In this document: positions 7,868-15,254 of the stretch, one piece after another | Position numbering within the stretch: the first letter of the stretch is position 1 | Layout: every line of letters begins with the position of its first letter | Source: Amycolatopsis sp. NBRC 101858 | GTDB taxonomy: Bacteria; Actinomycetota; Actinomycetes; Mycobacteriales; Pseudonocardiaceae | DNA length: 64,000 nucleotides | Direction of reading: 5' to 3' | Assembly (NCBI RefSeq): GCF_030269325.1 | Contig: NZ_BSTD01000003.1 | Coordinates: forward strand, 992,001 to 1,056,000 | Made by a program: the position numbers and the translations under genes | Notes under the pieces: generated by a model | What the model was told of the DNA's origin: nothing | The model's database searches: none | The model's input: only the letters and a program-made list of their open reading frames with translations

Positions 7868-9052
7868 ATGCCCGCCGCTCTGCTCGCCCTCGCGATCAGC
7901 GCTTTCGGGATCGGCACCACCGAGTTCGTGATCATGGGCCTGCTGCCCGAGGTCGCGGCCGACTTCGGCGTCTCGATCCCGTCCGCAGGCCTGCTCATCT
8001 CCGGCTACGCGCTCGGCGTCGTCGTCGGTGCCCCCGTGCTCACCGCGCTCGCTTCGCGGGTCCCGCGCAAGACCGTGCTGGTCGCGCTGATGGGCCTGTT
8101 CATCGCGGGCAACGTGCTCTCGGCGCTCGCCCCGAGCTACGGCCTGCTGATGACCGGCCGGGTCGTCGCGGCCCTCTCGCACGGCGCGTTCTTCGGCGTC
8201 GGCTCGGTCGTCGCCGCGTCGCTGGTCGCCCCGGCCAAACAAGCGAGTGCAATCGCCCTGATGTTCACCGGGCTGACCGTGGCGAACGTGCTCGGCGTGC
8301 CCGCCGGCACCGCGCTCGGCCAGGCCTTCGGCTGGCGCTCGACGTTCTGGGTGGTCAGCGTGCTCGGGGTGCTCGGCGCGATCGGCATCCTGGCGCTCGT
8401 GCCGCACCAGGAACCGGACCCGGGCGCGGGCCTGCGCGGCGAGCTCGCCGTGTTCCGCCGCCCGCAGGTGTGGCTCGCCCTCGCCATGACGGCGCTCGGC
8501 TTCGCCGGGGTGTTCGCGTCCTTCACCTACATCGCGCCGATGATGACCGAGGTCGCCGGCTTCTCCGGCGGTGCCGTCACCTGGCTGCTGGTGCTCTTCG
8601 GCGCCGGGCTGTTCGCCGGCAACCTGCTCGGCGGCAAGGCCGCGGACCGCAAGCTGATGCCCAGCCTGTACGTGATCCTCGCGGCCCTCGCGCTGGTGCT
8701 CGTCGCGTTCGTCTTCACCGCCCACGCGAAGGTGCCGGCCGCGATCACGATCGCGTTGTTCGGCGCGGCCGGCTTCGCGACGGTCCCGCCGCTGCAGGCC
8801 CGCGTGATGGCCAAGGCCGAGGGCGCCCCGGCGCTGGCTTCGGCGGCGAACATCGCCGCCTTCAACCTCGGCAACGCCGGCGGCGCGTGGCTCGGCGGCC
8901 AGGCCATCGAGTCCGGCCTCGGCTACACCGCCCCCAACTGGATCGGCGCCGTGCTCGCCGCGGCGGGCCTCGCCGTGGCGCTCGTCTCCGGCCTGCTCGA
9001 CCGCAAGTCCCGGGTTAGTTTCGACCCCGGGGAACGGGTACTCGCCCGATGA
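7868..9052 (+). CDS. MFS transporter (AraJ/Cmr-like drug or sugar exporter)
   Basis: 394 residues and about 12 membrane helices. ALAISAFGIGTTEFVIMGLL is the usual first helix of the AraJ/YdhP-type exporters, and ASRVPRKTVL fits the cytoplasmic loop 2-3 motif. The ATG at 7868 follows GGAAGAAGGAAG; the open frame extends further upstream but lacks an equally good start. It is probably repressed by the divergent MarR protein and leads a short operon with the aldo/keto reductase downstream. The substrate cannot be told from sequence. Confidence 0.88.
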   Translation: MPAALLALAISAFGIGTTEFVIMGLLPEVAADFGVSIPSAGLLISGYALGVVVGAPVLTALASRVPRKTVLVALMGLFIAGNVLSALAPSYGLLMTGRVVAALSHGAFFGVGSVVAASLVAPAKQASAIALMFTGLTVANVLGVPAGTALGQAFGWRSTFWVVSVLGVLGAIGILALVPHQEPDPGAGLRGELAVFRRPQVWLALAMTALGFAGVFASFTYIAPMMTEVAGFSGGAVTWLLVLFGAGLFAGNLLGGKAADRKLMPSLYVILAALALVLVAFVFTAHAKVPAAITIALFGAAGFATVPPLQARVMAKAEGAPALASAANIAAFNLGNAGGAWLGGQAIESGLGYTAPNWIGAVLAAAGLAVALVSGLLDRKSRVSFDPGERVLAR

Positions 9053-9075
9053 ACCACCCACCGAAAGGAACTCTT

Positions 9076-9909
9076 GTGACCAGCGTGCCCGTGATCGAAC
9101 TGAACAACGGCGTGCGGATGCCCCAGCTGGGCTACGGCGTGTTCCAGGTCCCGGACGACGAGACCGCCACCGCCGTCAAGGCCGCGCTCGAAGCGGGCTA
9201 CCGCAGCATCGACACCGCCGCCGTCTACGGCAACGAGAAGGGCGTCGGCCAGGCTTTGGCCGAGTCCGGCATCGCCCGCGACGAGCTCTTCATCACCACC
9301 AAGCTGTGGAACTCCGCCCAGGGCTACGACTCGACGCTCAAGGCGTTCGACGAGAGCATGAAAAAGCTGGGCCTGGAGCAGCTGGACCTCTACCTGATCC
9401 ACTGGCCGACGCCCGAGCGCGACAAGTACCTCGACACGTGGAAGGCGTTCGAGAAGCTGCACGCCGACGGCCGGGTCCGCGCGATCGGCGTGTCCAACTT
9501 CCAGCCCGCGCACCTGGAGCGGCTGCTCGACGCGGCCGACGTCGCACCGGCGGTCAACCAGGTCGAGCTCCACCCCTACCTGCAGCAGCAGGAGGTCCGC
9601 GAGTTCGACGCGAAGCACGGGATCGCGACCGAGGCGTGGAGCCCGCTGGCCAAGGGCGGCTCGCTGCTGGGCGACCCGATCGTCGCGGAGCTGGCGGTCA
9701 AGCACAGCCGCACGCCGGCGCAGATCGTGCTGCGCTGGCACCTGCAGCTGGGCAACGTGGTGATCCCGAAGTCCGTGACGCCGTCACGGATCGCGGAGAA
9801 CTTCGACCTGTTCGGGTTCACCCTCGCGGAGGATGAGCTGGAGTCGCTGACCCCGCTGGACCGCGGCGAGCGCACCGGCCCGAACCCGGACACGTTCAAC
9901 GCCGCCTGA
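9076..9909 (+). CDS. Aldo/keto reductase (2,5-diketo-gluconate reductase type)
   Basis: 277 residues. Shows the AKR tetrad: Asp and Tyr in SIDTAAVYGNEKGVG, Lys in FITTKLW and His in YLIHWP, with IPKSVTPSRIAEN as the C-terminal NADPH-binding loop. The GTG at 9076 is favoured by AAAGGAA at 9064-9070; an ATG overlapping the MFS stop codon is the alternative and would add nine residues. It reduces aldehydes or ketones with NADPH in the cytosol. Cotranscription with the MFS gene suggests a role in detoxification under MarR control (inference). Confidence 0.9.
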   Translation: MTSVPVIELNNGVRMPQLGYGVFQVPDDETATAVKAALEAGYRSIDTAAVYGNEKGVGQALAESGIARDELFITTKLWNSAQGYDSTLKAFDESMKKLGLEQLDLYLIHWPTPERDKYLDTWKAFEKLHADGRVRAIGVSNFQPAHLERLLDAADVAPAVNQVELHPYLQQQEVREFDAKHGIATEAWSPLAKGGSLLGDPIVAELAVKHSRTPAQIVLRWHLQLGNVVIPKSVTPSRIAENFDLFGFTLAEDELESLTPLDRGERTGPNPDTFNAA

Positions 9910-9915
9910 GCGCGC

Positions 9916-9946
9916 ACGCCCGTCCCGGCACCGCCGGGGCGGGCGT
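9916..9946. terminator. Bidirectional terminator hairpin between convergent genes
   Basis: ACGCCCGTCCCGGC and GCCGGGGCGGGCGT pair with one G-T wobble around a three-base loop. It lies between the aldo/keto reductase and the convergent methyltransferase and just overlaps the latter's stop codon. No T tract is present, as usual at this GC content. Confidence 0.6.
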
Positions 9947-10785
9947 CACTGCTTGCGGGCGACTCCGCCCAGGGTCAGGAAGTTCAGCTCGCTCAGCGGG
10001 TGGAGCCGGGGGCCGTCGGGCCACCATTCGTGCAGGTAGACCAGCCCCGGCCGGAGCAGTTCGGTGCCCTCGAAGAACGCCGTGATCTGTTCGCGGGTGC
10101 GGTACACGCTGCCGAGGCCGGTGCCCTGGAAGCTCGTCTCGAGCAGCCGCGCCAGTTCTTGGCGGGGCGAGTCCTCTTCCGGGTCGAAGTTGTGCGTGAG
10201 CAGCAGGTACGAGCCGGGCGCGAGCGCCGCCACGTACTCCGCGACGATCGACTTCGCGCGCTCGAAGTCGTCGATGTGGTGGACGATCGACGTCAGCATC
10301 AGCGCCACCGGCCGCGTGAAGTCGAGGTACTCCTTGACGACCTCGTCGGCCAGCGTCTCGGCCGGGCGGGTCAGGTCGGCGCCCGTCACGTGAGTCAGGT
10401 AGTTCTCCTCGAGCAGCGCCCGGCCGTGCACCTGCACGACCGGATCGTTGTCGACGTACACGACCTGCGCGTCCGGGTTGTACCGCTGGGCCACCTGGTG
10501 GGTGTTTTCCGCCGTCGGCATGCCCGAGCCCAGGTCGAGGAACTGGTCGATGCCGCGTTTCCCGGCGAGGAACCGGACCGCGCGCACCAGCCAGTCGCGG
10601 TGCTCCTTGGCCATCGTGCGGGCGCCGGGCGCGATCGCGAGCAGGCGCCGCATCGCTTCGCGGTCGACCTCGTAGTGGTCGTGGCCACCCAGCAGCGCGT
10701 CCGACAGCCGGGCCAAGCTCGCCTTGGAGAAATCGAGGGAAGCCGAGCCTCCCTCGGTTCCGGACCGCAGGTCGCCAGGCGTCAT
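9946..10785 (-). CDS. SAM-dependent methyltransferase of the DUF574 family
   Basis: 279 residues. DFSKASLARLSDALLGGHDHYEVD is the DUF574 signature start; QFLDLGSGMPTAEN is the SAM-binding motif I and VYVDNDPVV motif II. The ATG at 10785 has AGGGAGAAC upstream. This family is expanded in actinomycetes and its acceptors are unknown. It is monocistronic, convergent with the reductase. Length is typical (about 270). Confidence 0.88.
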   Translation of the reverse strand: MTPGDLRSGTEGGSASLDFSKASLARLSDALLGGHDHYEVDREAMRRLLAIAPGARTMAKEHRDWLVRAVRFLAGKRGIDQFLDLGSGMPTAENTHQVAQRYNPDAQVVYVDNDPVVQVHGRALLEENYLTHVTGADLTRPAETLADEVVKEYLDFTRPVALMLTSIVHHIDDFERAKSIVAEYVAALAPGSYLLLTHNFDPEEDSPRQELARLLETSFQGTGLGSVYRTREQITAFFEGTELLRPGLVYLHEWWPDGPRLHPLSELNFLTLGGVARKQ

Positions 10786-10922
10786 CGACTGTTCTCCCTT
10801 GTCTGTGGCGCCGGCCCCCTGCCCGGGCCCGGCCACCTGTGTCCGGCAACGGACAGTGCACAGACTACGACATGCCGTTCATCAAGAGAACCGGGCCGAA
10901 GGGCCTTACCTGCCAGGGACAA

Positions 10923-12011
10923 CTACCCGATCGTCCATTCGCGCCACATGTGTCCGCCGTCCGTGGTCCGATACAGGGCGGAGCCGCCGTCGGCGTCCGG
11001 CTGGCCGTCGACGACCACACCGGTGCCGCCACCGGGGAAGTCCAGATCGGTCAGGCTGAGCCCGCGGTCGGACAGCACGCTCGTCGTCCAGGTGCGGCCG
11101 CCGTCGGCCGTGCTGTGCAGGAACCCGGTGCCGCCGCCCTCGGCCGCGACCGTCGCGGACGACGGTGACGCCGCCGCGAAGCCCTGCGTGATCCCGGCGA
11201 ACGGCGCCGCGTCCCCACCGCTGAACGTCCCGCCGAGCTTCGCCGCGTGCCGCAGCTGCCGCTCGGTCGAGCCGGGCTGCGGCGAACCGGGGCTGCTGCT
11301 GCACAACGCCACGACCTGCCGGTCGCGGACCCCGGCCAGCGAAGCGACCGACCCGGCCGGGCACGGCGGTTCGGCCGGGGTGAAGCGGACGCCGTCGCGC
11401 GAGGTCCAGTACTTCTCCGTGCCGTAGTCCGTGCCGAGCGCGACCTGCAGCCCGCCGCCGACGGCCAGGTCGCCGTAGGTGATCCCGCCGGTGGCCGCGA
11501 AGCCGGGCACCGGGAGCAGCACCGGCGAGCCGGCGATGCCGGAGTACAACCGCGTCGAACCGTGCCCGTCGCCGAAGGTGGTGAGGACGGCGAAGACCCG
11601 GCCGGCGGTTTCGGTGATCTTCGAGAGGTAGTAGGGCTCCCGCGCGCCGACCAGGCCGACCGGGTGCCAGCTCACGCCGCCGTCGCGCGTCGTGCGCACG
11701 CGGACGCCGTCGCTGACGTACGCGACGCGGTCGCCGGTGAAGGTCAGCGCGACGTGGTTGTGGTTGTCCGGCAACGCCATCGGCGGCGCGCCGAGCCGGC
11801 GCCAGTGCGTCCCGCCGTCGGTGGTGCCCAGCAGCGCCGGGCACCACGACTTCGCGCAGGGCGAGTAGCCGAGGACGTACCCGGTGGCCGGGCTCGTCCA
11901 GCTCGTCGACGCGGGCCGGAACCCCCTCGGCACAGCGGATTCCGCGGTGGCGGGCGAGGCCGACACGGCCAGGAGGGTGAGGACGGACGCGAGCAGCGCC
12001 GGGATTCTCAT
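10923..12011 (-). CDS. Secreted BNR/Ycf48-like beta-propeller protein
   Basis: 362 residues with a clear signal peptide (MRIPALLASVLTLLAVSASPATA). Repeated TTDGGTHWRRLG, TRDGGVSWHPV, TADGGRTWTTSV and TTDGGHMWREWT elements are Asp-box (BNR) turns of a beta propeller. Such proteins are extracellular; no sialidase catalytic triad is visible, so a binding or structural role is likely. The start is the ATG at 12011; a GTG two codons upstream is possible. It follows a 12-bp-stem hairpin after the DUF4180 gene, so it probably has its own promoter. Confidence 0.7.
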   Translation of the reverse strand: MRIPALLASVLTLLAVSASPATAESAVPRGFRPASTSWTSPATGYVLGYSPCAKSWCPALLGTTDGGTHWRRLGAPPMALPDNHNHVALTFTGDRVAYVSDGVRVRTTRDGGVSWHPVGLVGAREPYYLSKITETAGRVFAVLTTFGDGHGSTRLYSGIAGSPVLLPVPGFAATGGITYGDLAVGGGLQVALGTDYGTEKYWTSRDGVRFTPAEPPCPAGSVASLAGVRDRQVVALCSSSPGSPQPGSTERQLRHAAKLGGTFSGGDAAPFAGITQGFAAASPSSATVAAEGGGTGFLHSTADGGRTWTTSVLSDRGLSLTDLDFPGGGTGVVVDGQPDADGGSALYRTTDGGHMWREWTIG

Positions 12012-12028
12012 GATCACCTGGACGTGCC

Positions 12029-12056
12029 GCGCGGGACGGGGTTGCCCGTCCCGCGC
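12029..12056 (-). terminator. Strong hairpin after the DUF4180 gene
   Basis: GCGCGGGACGGG and CCCGTCCCGCGC form a perfect 12-bp stem with loop GTTG. It lies downstream of the minus-strand HTH-hydrolase-DUF4180 operon and upstream of the BNR protein gene. There is no T run; it could also act as an mRNA stabiliser. Confidence 0.55.
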
Positions 12057-12074
12057 GAGGTTCCCTCCCGCGGC

Positions 12075-12437
12075 TCAGCGCGCCGCGGCCAGCCGGGTGT
12101 CGAGCTCCGCGAGGTCGGCCACGAACCAGACGTTCCGGCCGCGGTCGGACTCCCGCACGACGTCCCGGAAGGCGGTGCTCGCCTCGACGTGCGCGCGGAC
12201 GTCGCCGAGCAGCACCAGCCGGAAGCCGTACTGGACGATCTTCGAGAAGAAGTGCCCGATCAGCTTGGTGTGCATGTCGAAGAACCGGGCGGGGAACCGC
12301 TCGACCGGCACGACGAGCACGTCGACCTCGTGGCCGTAGGTGGCGCCGACGAGGTCGACGGCGTCCTGCTCGGTGGCCAGCTCCGGCCCTTCGGACGGCA
12401 CGAACCACACCCCGGTGCCGTGGCGCTGGTCGATCAC
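12075..12437 (-). CDS. DUF4180 family protein
   Basis: 120 residues. The pattern FFDMHTKLIGHFFSKIVQYGFRL, LGDVRAHVEASTAFRDVVRES and GRNVWFVADLAELD matches DUF4180, a small conserved domain of unknown function. The GTG overlaps the TGA of the upstream hydrolase (GTGA) and has GAGAGGAG upstream. It is the last gene of a three-gene operon with an excisionase-like HTH regulator and an alpha/beta hydrolase. No enzymatic motif is visible. Confidence 0.75.
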   Translation of the reverse strand: MIDQRHGTGVWFVPSEGPELATEQDAVDLVGATYGHEVDVLVVPVERFPARFFDMHTKLIGHFFSKIVQYGFRLVLLGDVRAHVEASTAFRDVVRESDRGRNVWFVADLAELDTRLAAAR

Positions 12438-13289
12438 GATCCCGCTCCTCTCAAGAACTCCACGGTGGCTTCCGCCCAGCCGGGCAGGAAGTGCCCGGCC
12501 TCTTCGGCCAGGCGGACGTCGGCGTCCGGCCGGGCTTCCCGCAGCTTCGCCGCGGCGTCCCGCTGGTCGAGCAGGACGTCGCGCGCGCCGAAGTGGGCCT
12601 GCACCGGCATCGCGAGTGCGCGCAGCCGCTCGACCGGGAACGCCGGGATCGGCTCCAGCCGCGGCTTGAAGTGCTCGAACGTCGCCAGGGTGAACTCGCC
12701 GATCGCGCGCCGCCCCGGGTCGGCGGGGCCGCCGTGGGCGACCATGGCCAGCGAACGCCGTCGCCCCCAGCCGCCGAACCGGCTGTAGGCGGCGAACTTG
12801 AGCAGCGGCGCGACCCGGCGGCGGCCGATCCCGGCCGGGTTGACCAGCACCAGCGCCGAAACGCGCTGGGGACGGCGCAACGCGTGGTCGAGGGCCCACC
12901 AGCCGCCCAGCGAGGTGCCGAGGAAGGCCGCGCGGGGCAGTTCGAGCGCGTCGAGGACGTCGTCGAGCCACTCGGCGTAGGCCGGCGACCCGAGCGGCGG
13001 CCGCGCTTCGACGGTCCGGCCCGGCTCCCCGGGCGCGTCGACGGCGTGCACGCGCAGGTGCTCCGCGAGCGTCGCGATGTCGGGCAGCCAGTGCGCGGCG
13101 GTGCCCCCCGGAGCCCTGCAGCGCGACGACCGGCGGCGCGTCCACCGGACCGGAGACCACGGCGAAGGTGTCCCCGAGGCGGGTCTCGAACGTGTGTGCC
13201 TCGGACGGTACGGGCCAGTCTTCGAGGAGGGCGTCGTAGCGCTGCCGGACGGCTTTCGCGCCTTCGGCCGACCGGTAGACGGTGGTCAC
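12434..13289 (-). pseudogene. Alpha/beta hydrolase, frameshifted
   Basis: The N-terminal 60 codons (MTTVYRSAEGAKAVRQRYDA ... VVALQGSGG) and the remaining about 220 codons (beginning TAAHWLPDIATLAEHLRVH) lie in different frames. They join if one G is removed from a run of six (C6 on the plus strand, 13104-13109), which restores GSGGTAAHWL. The nucleophile elbow is GTSLGGWW and the late His is in EEAGHFLPGW, as in complete alpha/beta hydrolases of about 284 residues. Either a homopolymer sequencing error or a real inactivation. Start (GTG) and stop both overlap their neighbours. Confidence 0.8.
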
Positions 13290-13714
13290 GTCAGCCCCTC
13301 GGTGAACGAGGCGACGAAACGCAGCAGGTCCGCGCCGGCGGCGAGGTCGCCGAGCACGATGATCTTCATGGTGGCGCGCTCCTTGTCGTAGATGGTTTCG
13401 ACGCGCAGGGGCCGCTCACCCCCGTCCCGCGGCCCGTTCACCGAGGCGACGACGACGGTGGCGATCCGGTCGGCCGTCGCGCGGTCGACGCCGCTGACCT
13501 CGGCGACGCTCGAAAGCTCGGCGACGGGCCGGTCCGGCCGCGGTTCGGCGACCGGCAGCCCGGTGAATGCCTCGAGATCGTCGGCGGTGATGCGGTACTG
13601 CTTGCCGATCCGGACCGCCTTGAGCCGCCCGTCCCGCACGTAGTTCCGCACCGTGCGCACGTGCAGCCCGAGCTTCGCGGCGACCTGGTCGACGGAGAAG
13701 ACCTCCTGCGCCAT
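13286..13714 (-). CDS. Excisionase/MerR-like helix-turn-helix protein
   Basis: 142 residues. The N-terminal 50 residues, VFSVDQVAAKLGLHVRTVRN then YVRDGRLKAVRIGKQYRI, are the HTH_17 DNA-binding domain; the C-terminal part (about 70-142) is an uncharacterised alpha/beta domain. The ATG at 13714 follows AAGGAGGG; upstream in-frame starts lack a site. It leads an operon with the hydrolase and DUF4180 gene, all joined by GTGA overlaps. A near-perfect 14-bp inverted repeat at its promoter suggests self-repression. Confidence 0.8.
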   Translation of the reverse strand: MAQEVFSVDQVAAKLGLHVRTVRNYVRDGRLKAVRIGKQYRITADDLEAFTGLPVAEPRPDRPVAELSSVAEVSGVDRATADRIATVVVASVNGPRDGGERPLRVETIYDKERATMKIIVLGDLAAGADLLRFVASFTEGLT

Positions 13715-13724
13715 GACCCTCCTT

Positions 13725-13777
13725 ATGTTCCGCAAACTACCCTACCATGTCAACCCTCAGGGAAGTTTGAGGAACAT
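13725..13777 (-). promoter_or_regulatory. Operator/promoter of the HTH-hydrolase-DUF4180 operon
   Basis: ATGTTCCGCAAACT (13725-13738) and AGTTTGAGGAACAT (13764-13777) are inverted copies matching at 13 of 14 positions. Between them, on the minus strand, lies a consensus TTGACA (13753-13748). The half-sites bracket a promoter directed at the HTH gene, a typical autorepressor layout. Binding by the HTH protein is inferred. Confidence 0.6.
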
Positions 13778-13871
13778 GCGGTTCGCTCACCCGGGTGACG
13801 GGTATCCCCCGGTGTTGCTCCCGATCGCCCAGGTACGTCCACATCGGACAGTCGAAAGGACGGCGACGTCG

Positions 13872-14291
13872 ATGCCGTATCCCCCGCCCCAAGAACCGTA
13901 CGAACCGCCGTACGAACCGGCTCCGGCCGAAGAAGTCGTGGAGCGCACCCACCCGCGCATCCGGATCGTGCGGACGGTCAACGCCCTCATCCACCTCGTG
14001 TGCGGGGTCTTCGCCCTGGTGCTCGCCGTGCACATCCTGCTGGTGTTCGGCGAGGCGAACGCCGCGAACGGCTTCGCGCACCTCATCTCCGAGTGGTCGG
14101 CCGGCGTCTCGCTCGGCCTGCGCAACCTCTTCACCCCGGACAACGAGAAGTTCCGGGTGTTCTGCAACGACGGCCTGGCCGCGGTCATCTGGCTGGTCAT
14201 CGGGGCCGTGCTGACCGACGTCATCACGCGCATCGGCGCTCCCGGCCCGCGGCGGGTCTGGTACCGGCGCCGCCGCAGCTACTACGGCTGA
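13872..14291 (+). CDS. Small integral membrane protein
   Basis: 139 residues. A Pro/Tyr/Glu-rich N-terminus (MPYPPPQEPYEPPYEP) precedes two membrane helices, about 38-60 (LIHLVCGVFALVLAVHILL) and 100-120 (AAVIWLVIGAVLTDVI), and an Arg/Tyr-rich tail. The ATG at 13872 is preceded by AAAGGA at a rather long distance (11 bases). No family with known function was recognised; the layout resembles YggT-like or other small actinobacterial membrane proteins. Confidence 0.7.
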   Translation: MPYPPPQEPYEPPYEPAPAEEVVERTHPRIRIVRTVNALIHLVCGVFALVLAVHILLVFGEANAANGFAHLISEWSAGVSLGLRNLFTPDNEKFRVFCNDGLAAVIWLVIGAVLTDVITRIGAPGPRRVWYRRRRSYYG

Positions 14292-14292
14292 T

Positions 14293-14348
14293 CCAGCGCG
14301 CGAAGAAGCCGCCCCGGTCGCGACCGGGGCGGCTTCTTCCTGCGCTGG
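14293..14348. terminator. Bidirectional terminator, perfect palindrome
   Basis: GAAGAAGCCGCCCCGGTCG at 14302-14320 is followed directly by its exact reverse complement at 14321-14339, and outer arms CCAGCGC/GCGCTGG extend it. It separates the small membrane protein gene from the convergent 53-residue gene and ends in a T-containing arm on both strands. Confidence 0.85.
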
Positions 14349-14349
14349 G

Positions 14350-14511
14350 TCAGCTCTGCGGCTGTTCGGCGACCGGTTTGACGGGCTCCGGCTCCGGCTG
14401 CGCCGCGACCTCGGCGGGATCGGCGGGCCGGGGAGTGGGGACGCCCTGGGCGGCGACCACGTCGAAGTGCTCCCGGCACCAGCGGCCGTAGCGGCGTGCC
14501 TGCACTGTCAT
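14350..14511 (-). CDS. Small hypothetical protein
   Basis: 53 residues from the ATG at 14511, which has GAGAGGAGGTGG upstream. MTVQARRYGRWCREHFDVVA is followed by a Pro/Glu/Val-rich tail. No known domain. The frame stays open for 24 further codons upstream, but the ribosome site favours this start. Confidence 0.5.
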   Translation of the reverse strand: MTVQARRYGRWCREHFDVVAAQGVPTPRPADPAEVAAQPEPEPVKPVAEQPQS

Positions 14512-14611
14512 GGTGTCCACCTCCTCTCCACGGGCGATCCTGGTCACACCCTCAGCGTCCTCCGCCGGGCCGCCGAAAGCCAACAGATTTAAGCCGGACT
14601 TAAGGACACGA

Positions 14612-14644
14612 GCGGGTGAATGTCTACAAAGGACTTCAGCCCGC
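14612..14644 (-). terminator. Stem-loop with GTCTACAAAGGAC core at the end of the DJ-1 gene
   Basis: GCGGGTGAATGTC pairs imperfectly with GGACTTCAGCCCGC around TACAAA. It overlaps the stop codon of the DJ-1 gene. A second copy of the core, GTCCACAAAGGAC, abuts the stop of the PP2C gene at 15242-15254. Confidence 0.45.
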
Positions 14645-15178
14645 GAACTCCCGCACGACCGTCCGGCAGAACGCCGGCAGGTCGTCCGGGTTGCGGCTCG
14701 AGACCAAGCCGTTGTCGACTACGACTTCTTCGTCGACGACGGTGGCCCCGGCGTTACGCAGGTCGGTCCGGATGCTCGGGTACGACGTCAGCGTGCGGCC
14801 ACGCACGACATCCGCTTCGACGAGCGTCCACGGACCGTGGCAGATGACGCCGACCGGCTTGCCCGCGCGGACGAAGTCGCCGACGAATTTCACCGCTTCG
14901 CCGTTCGCCCGGAGGTTGTCGGGGTTCATCGTGCCGCCCGGGAGCAGCAGTGCGTCGAAGTCGCCGACGCCGACGTCGGCCACCTTCCGGTCGACCGCGA
15001 ACCGGTCGCCCTTGTCGATGTCGCCGTTCATCGCCTGGATCTCGCCGGTGTCCAGCGACACCAGCTCCACCGTCGCGCCTTCGTCGAGGACGGCCTGGCG
15101 CGGCTGCTCCAGCTCGACCTGTTCGACACCGTCCGCGGCGAGGATCGCGACGCGGCGGCCGTGCAGTGCGTTCGCCAT
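14636..15178 (-). CDS. DJ-1/PfpI family protein (type 1 glutamine amidotransferase-like)
   Basis: 180 residues. VAILAADGVEQVELEQPR is the first strand with the conserved Glu; the nucleophile is Cys113 in GVICHGPWTL, and DALLLPGGTMNPD is the oxyanion region. This resembles the PfpI/YhbO stress proteins (proposed deglycase or protease-like activity, disputed). Cytosolic, apparently monocistronic with a stem-loop at its end. Length is normal. Confidence 0.9.
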   Translation of the reverse strand: MANALHGRRVAILAADGVEQVELEQPRQAVLDEGATVELVSLDTGEIQAMNGDIDKGDRFAVDRKVADVGVGDFDALLLPGGTMNPDNLRANGEAVKFVGDFVRAGKPVGVICHGPWTLVEADVVRGRTLTSYPSIRTDLRNAGATVVDEEVVVDNGLVSSRNPDDLPAFCRTVVREFAG

Positions 15179-15241
15179 GAATCTTCCTCCGTCGAGATCA
15201 ATGCACGGAAGAATTACCCCCTCCGGAGGCGGTCAAACGCG

Positions 15242-15254
15242 GTCCACAAAGGAC
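15242..15254 (-). terminator. Second GTCCACAAAGGAC stem-loop, after the PP2C gene
   Basis: GTCC and GGAC pair around ACAAA just past the PP2C stop codon. The element at 14622-14634 (GTCTACAAAGGAC) occupies the same place after the neighbouring gene, so this looks like a recurring 3' element rather than chance. Confidence 0.4.
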
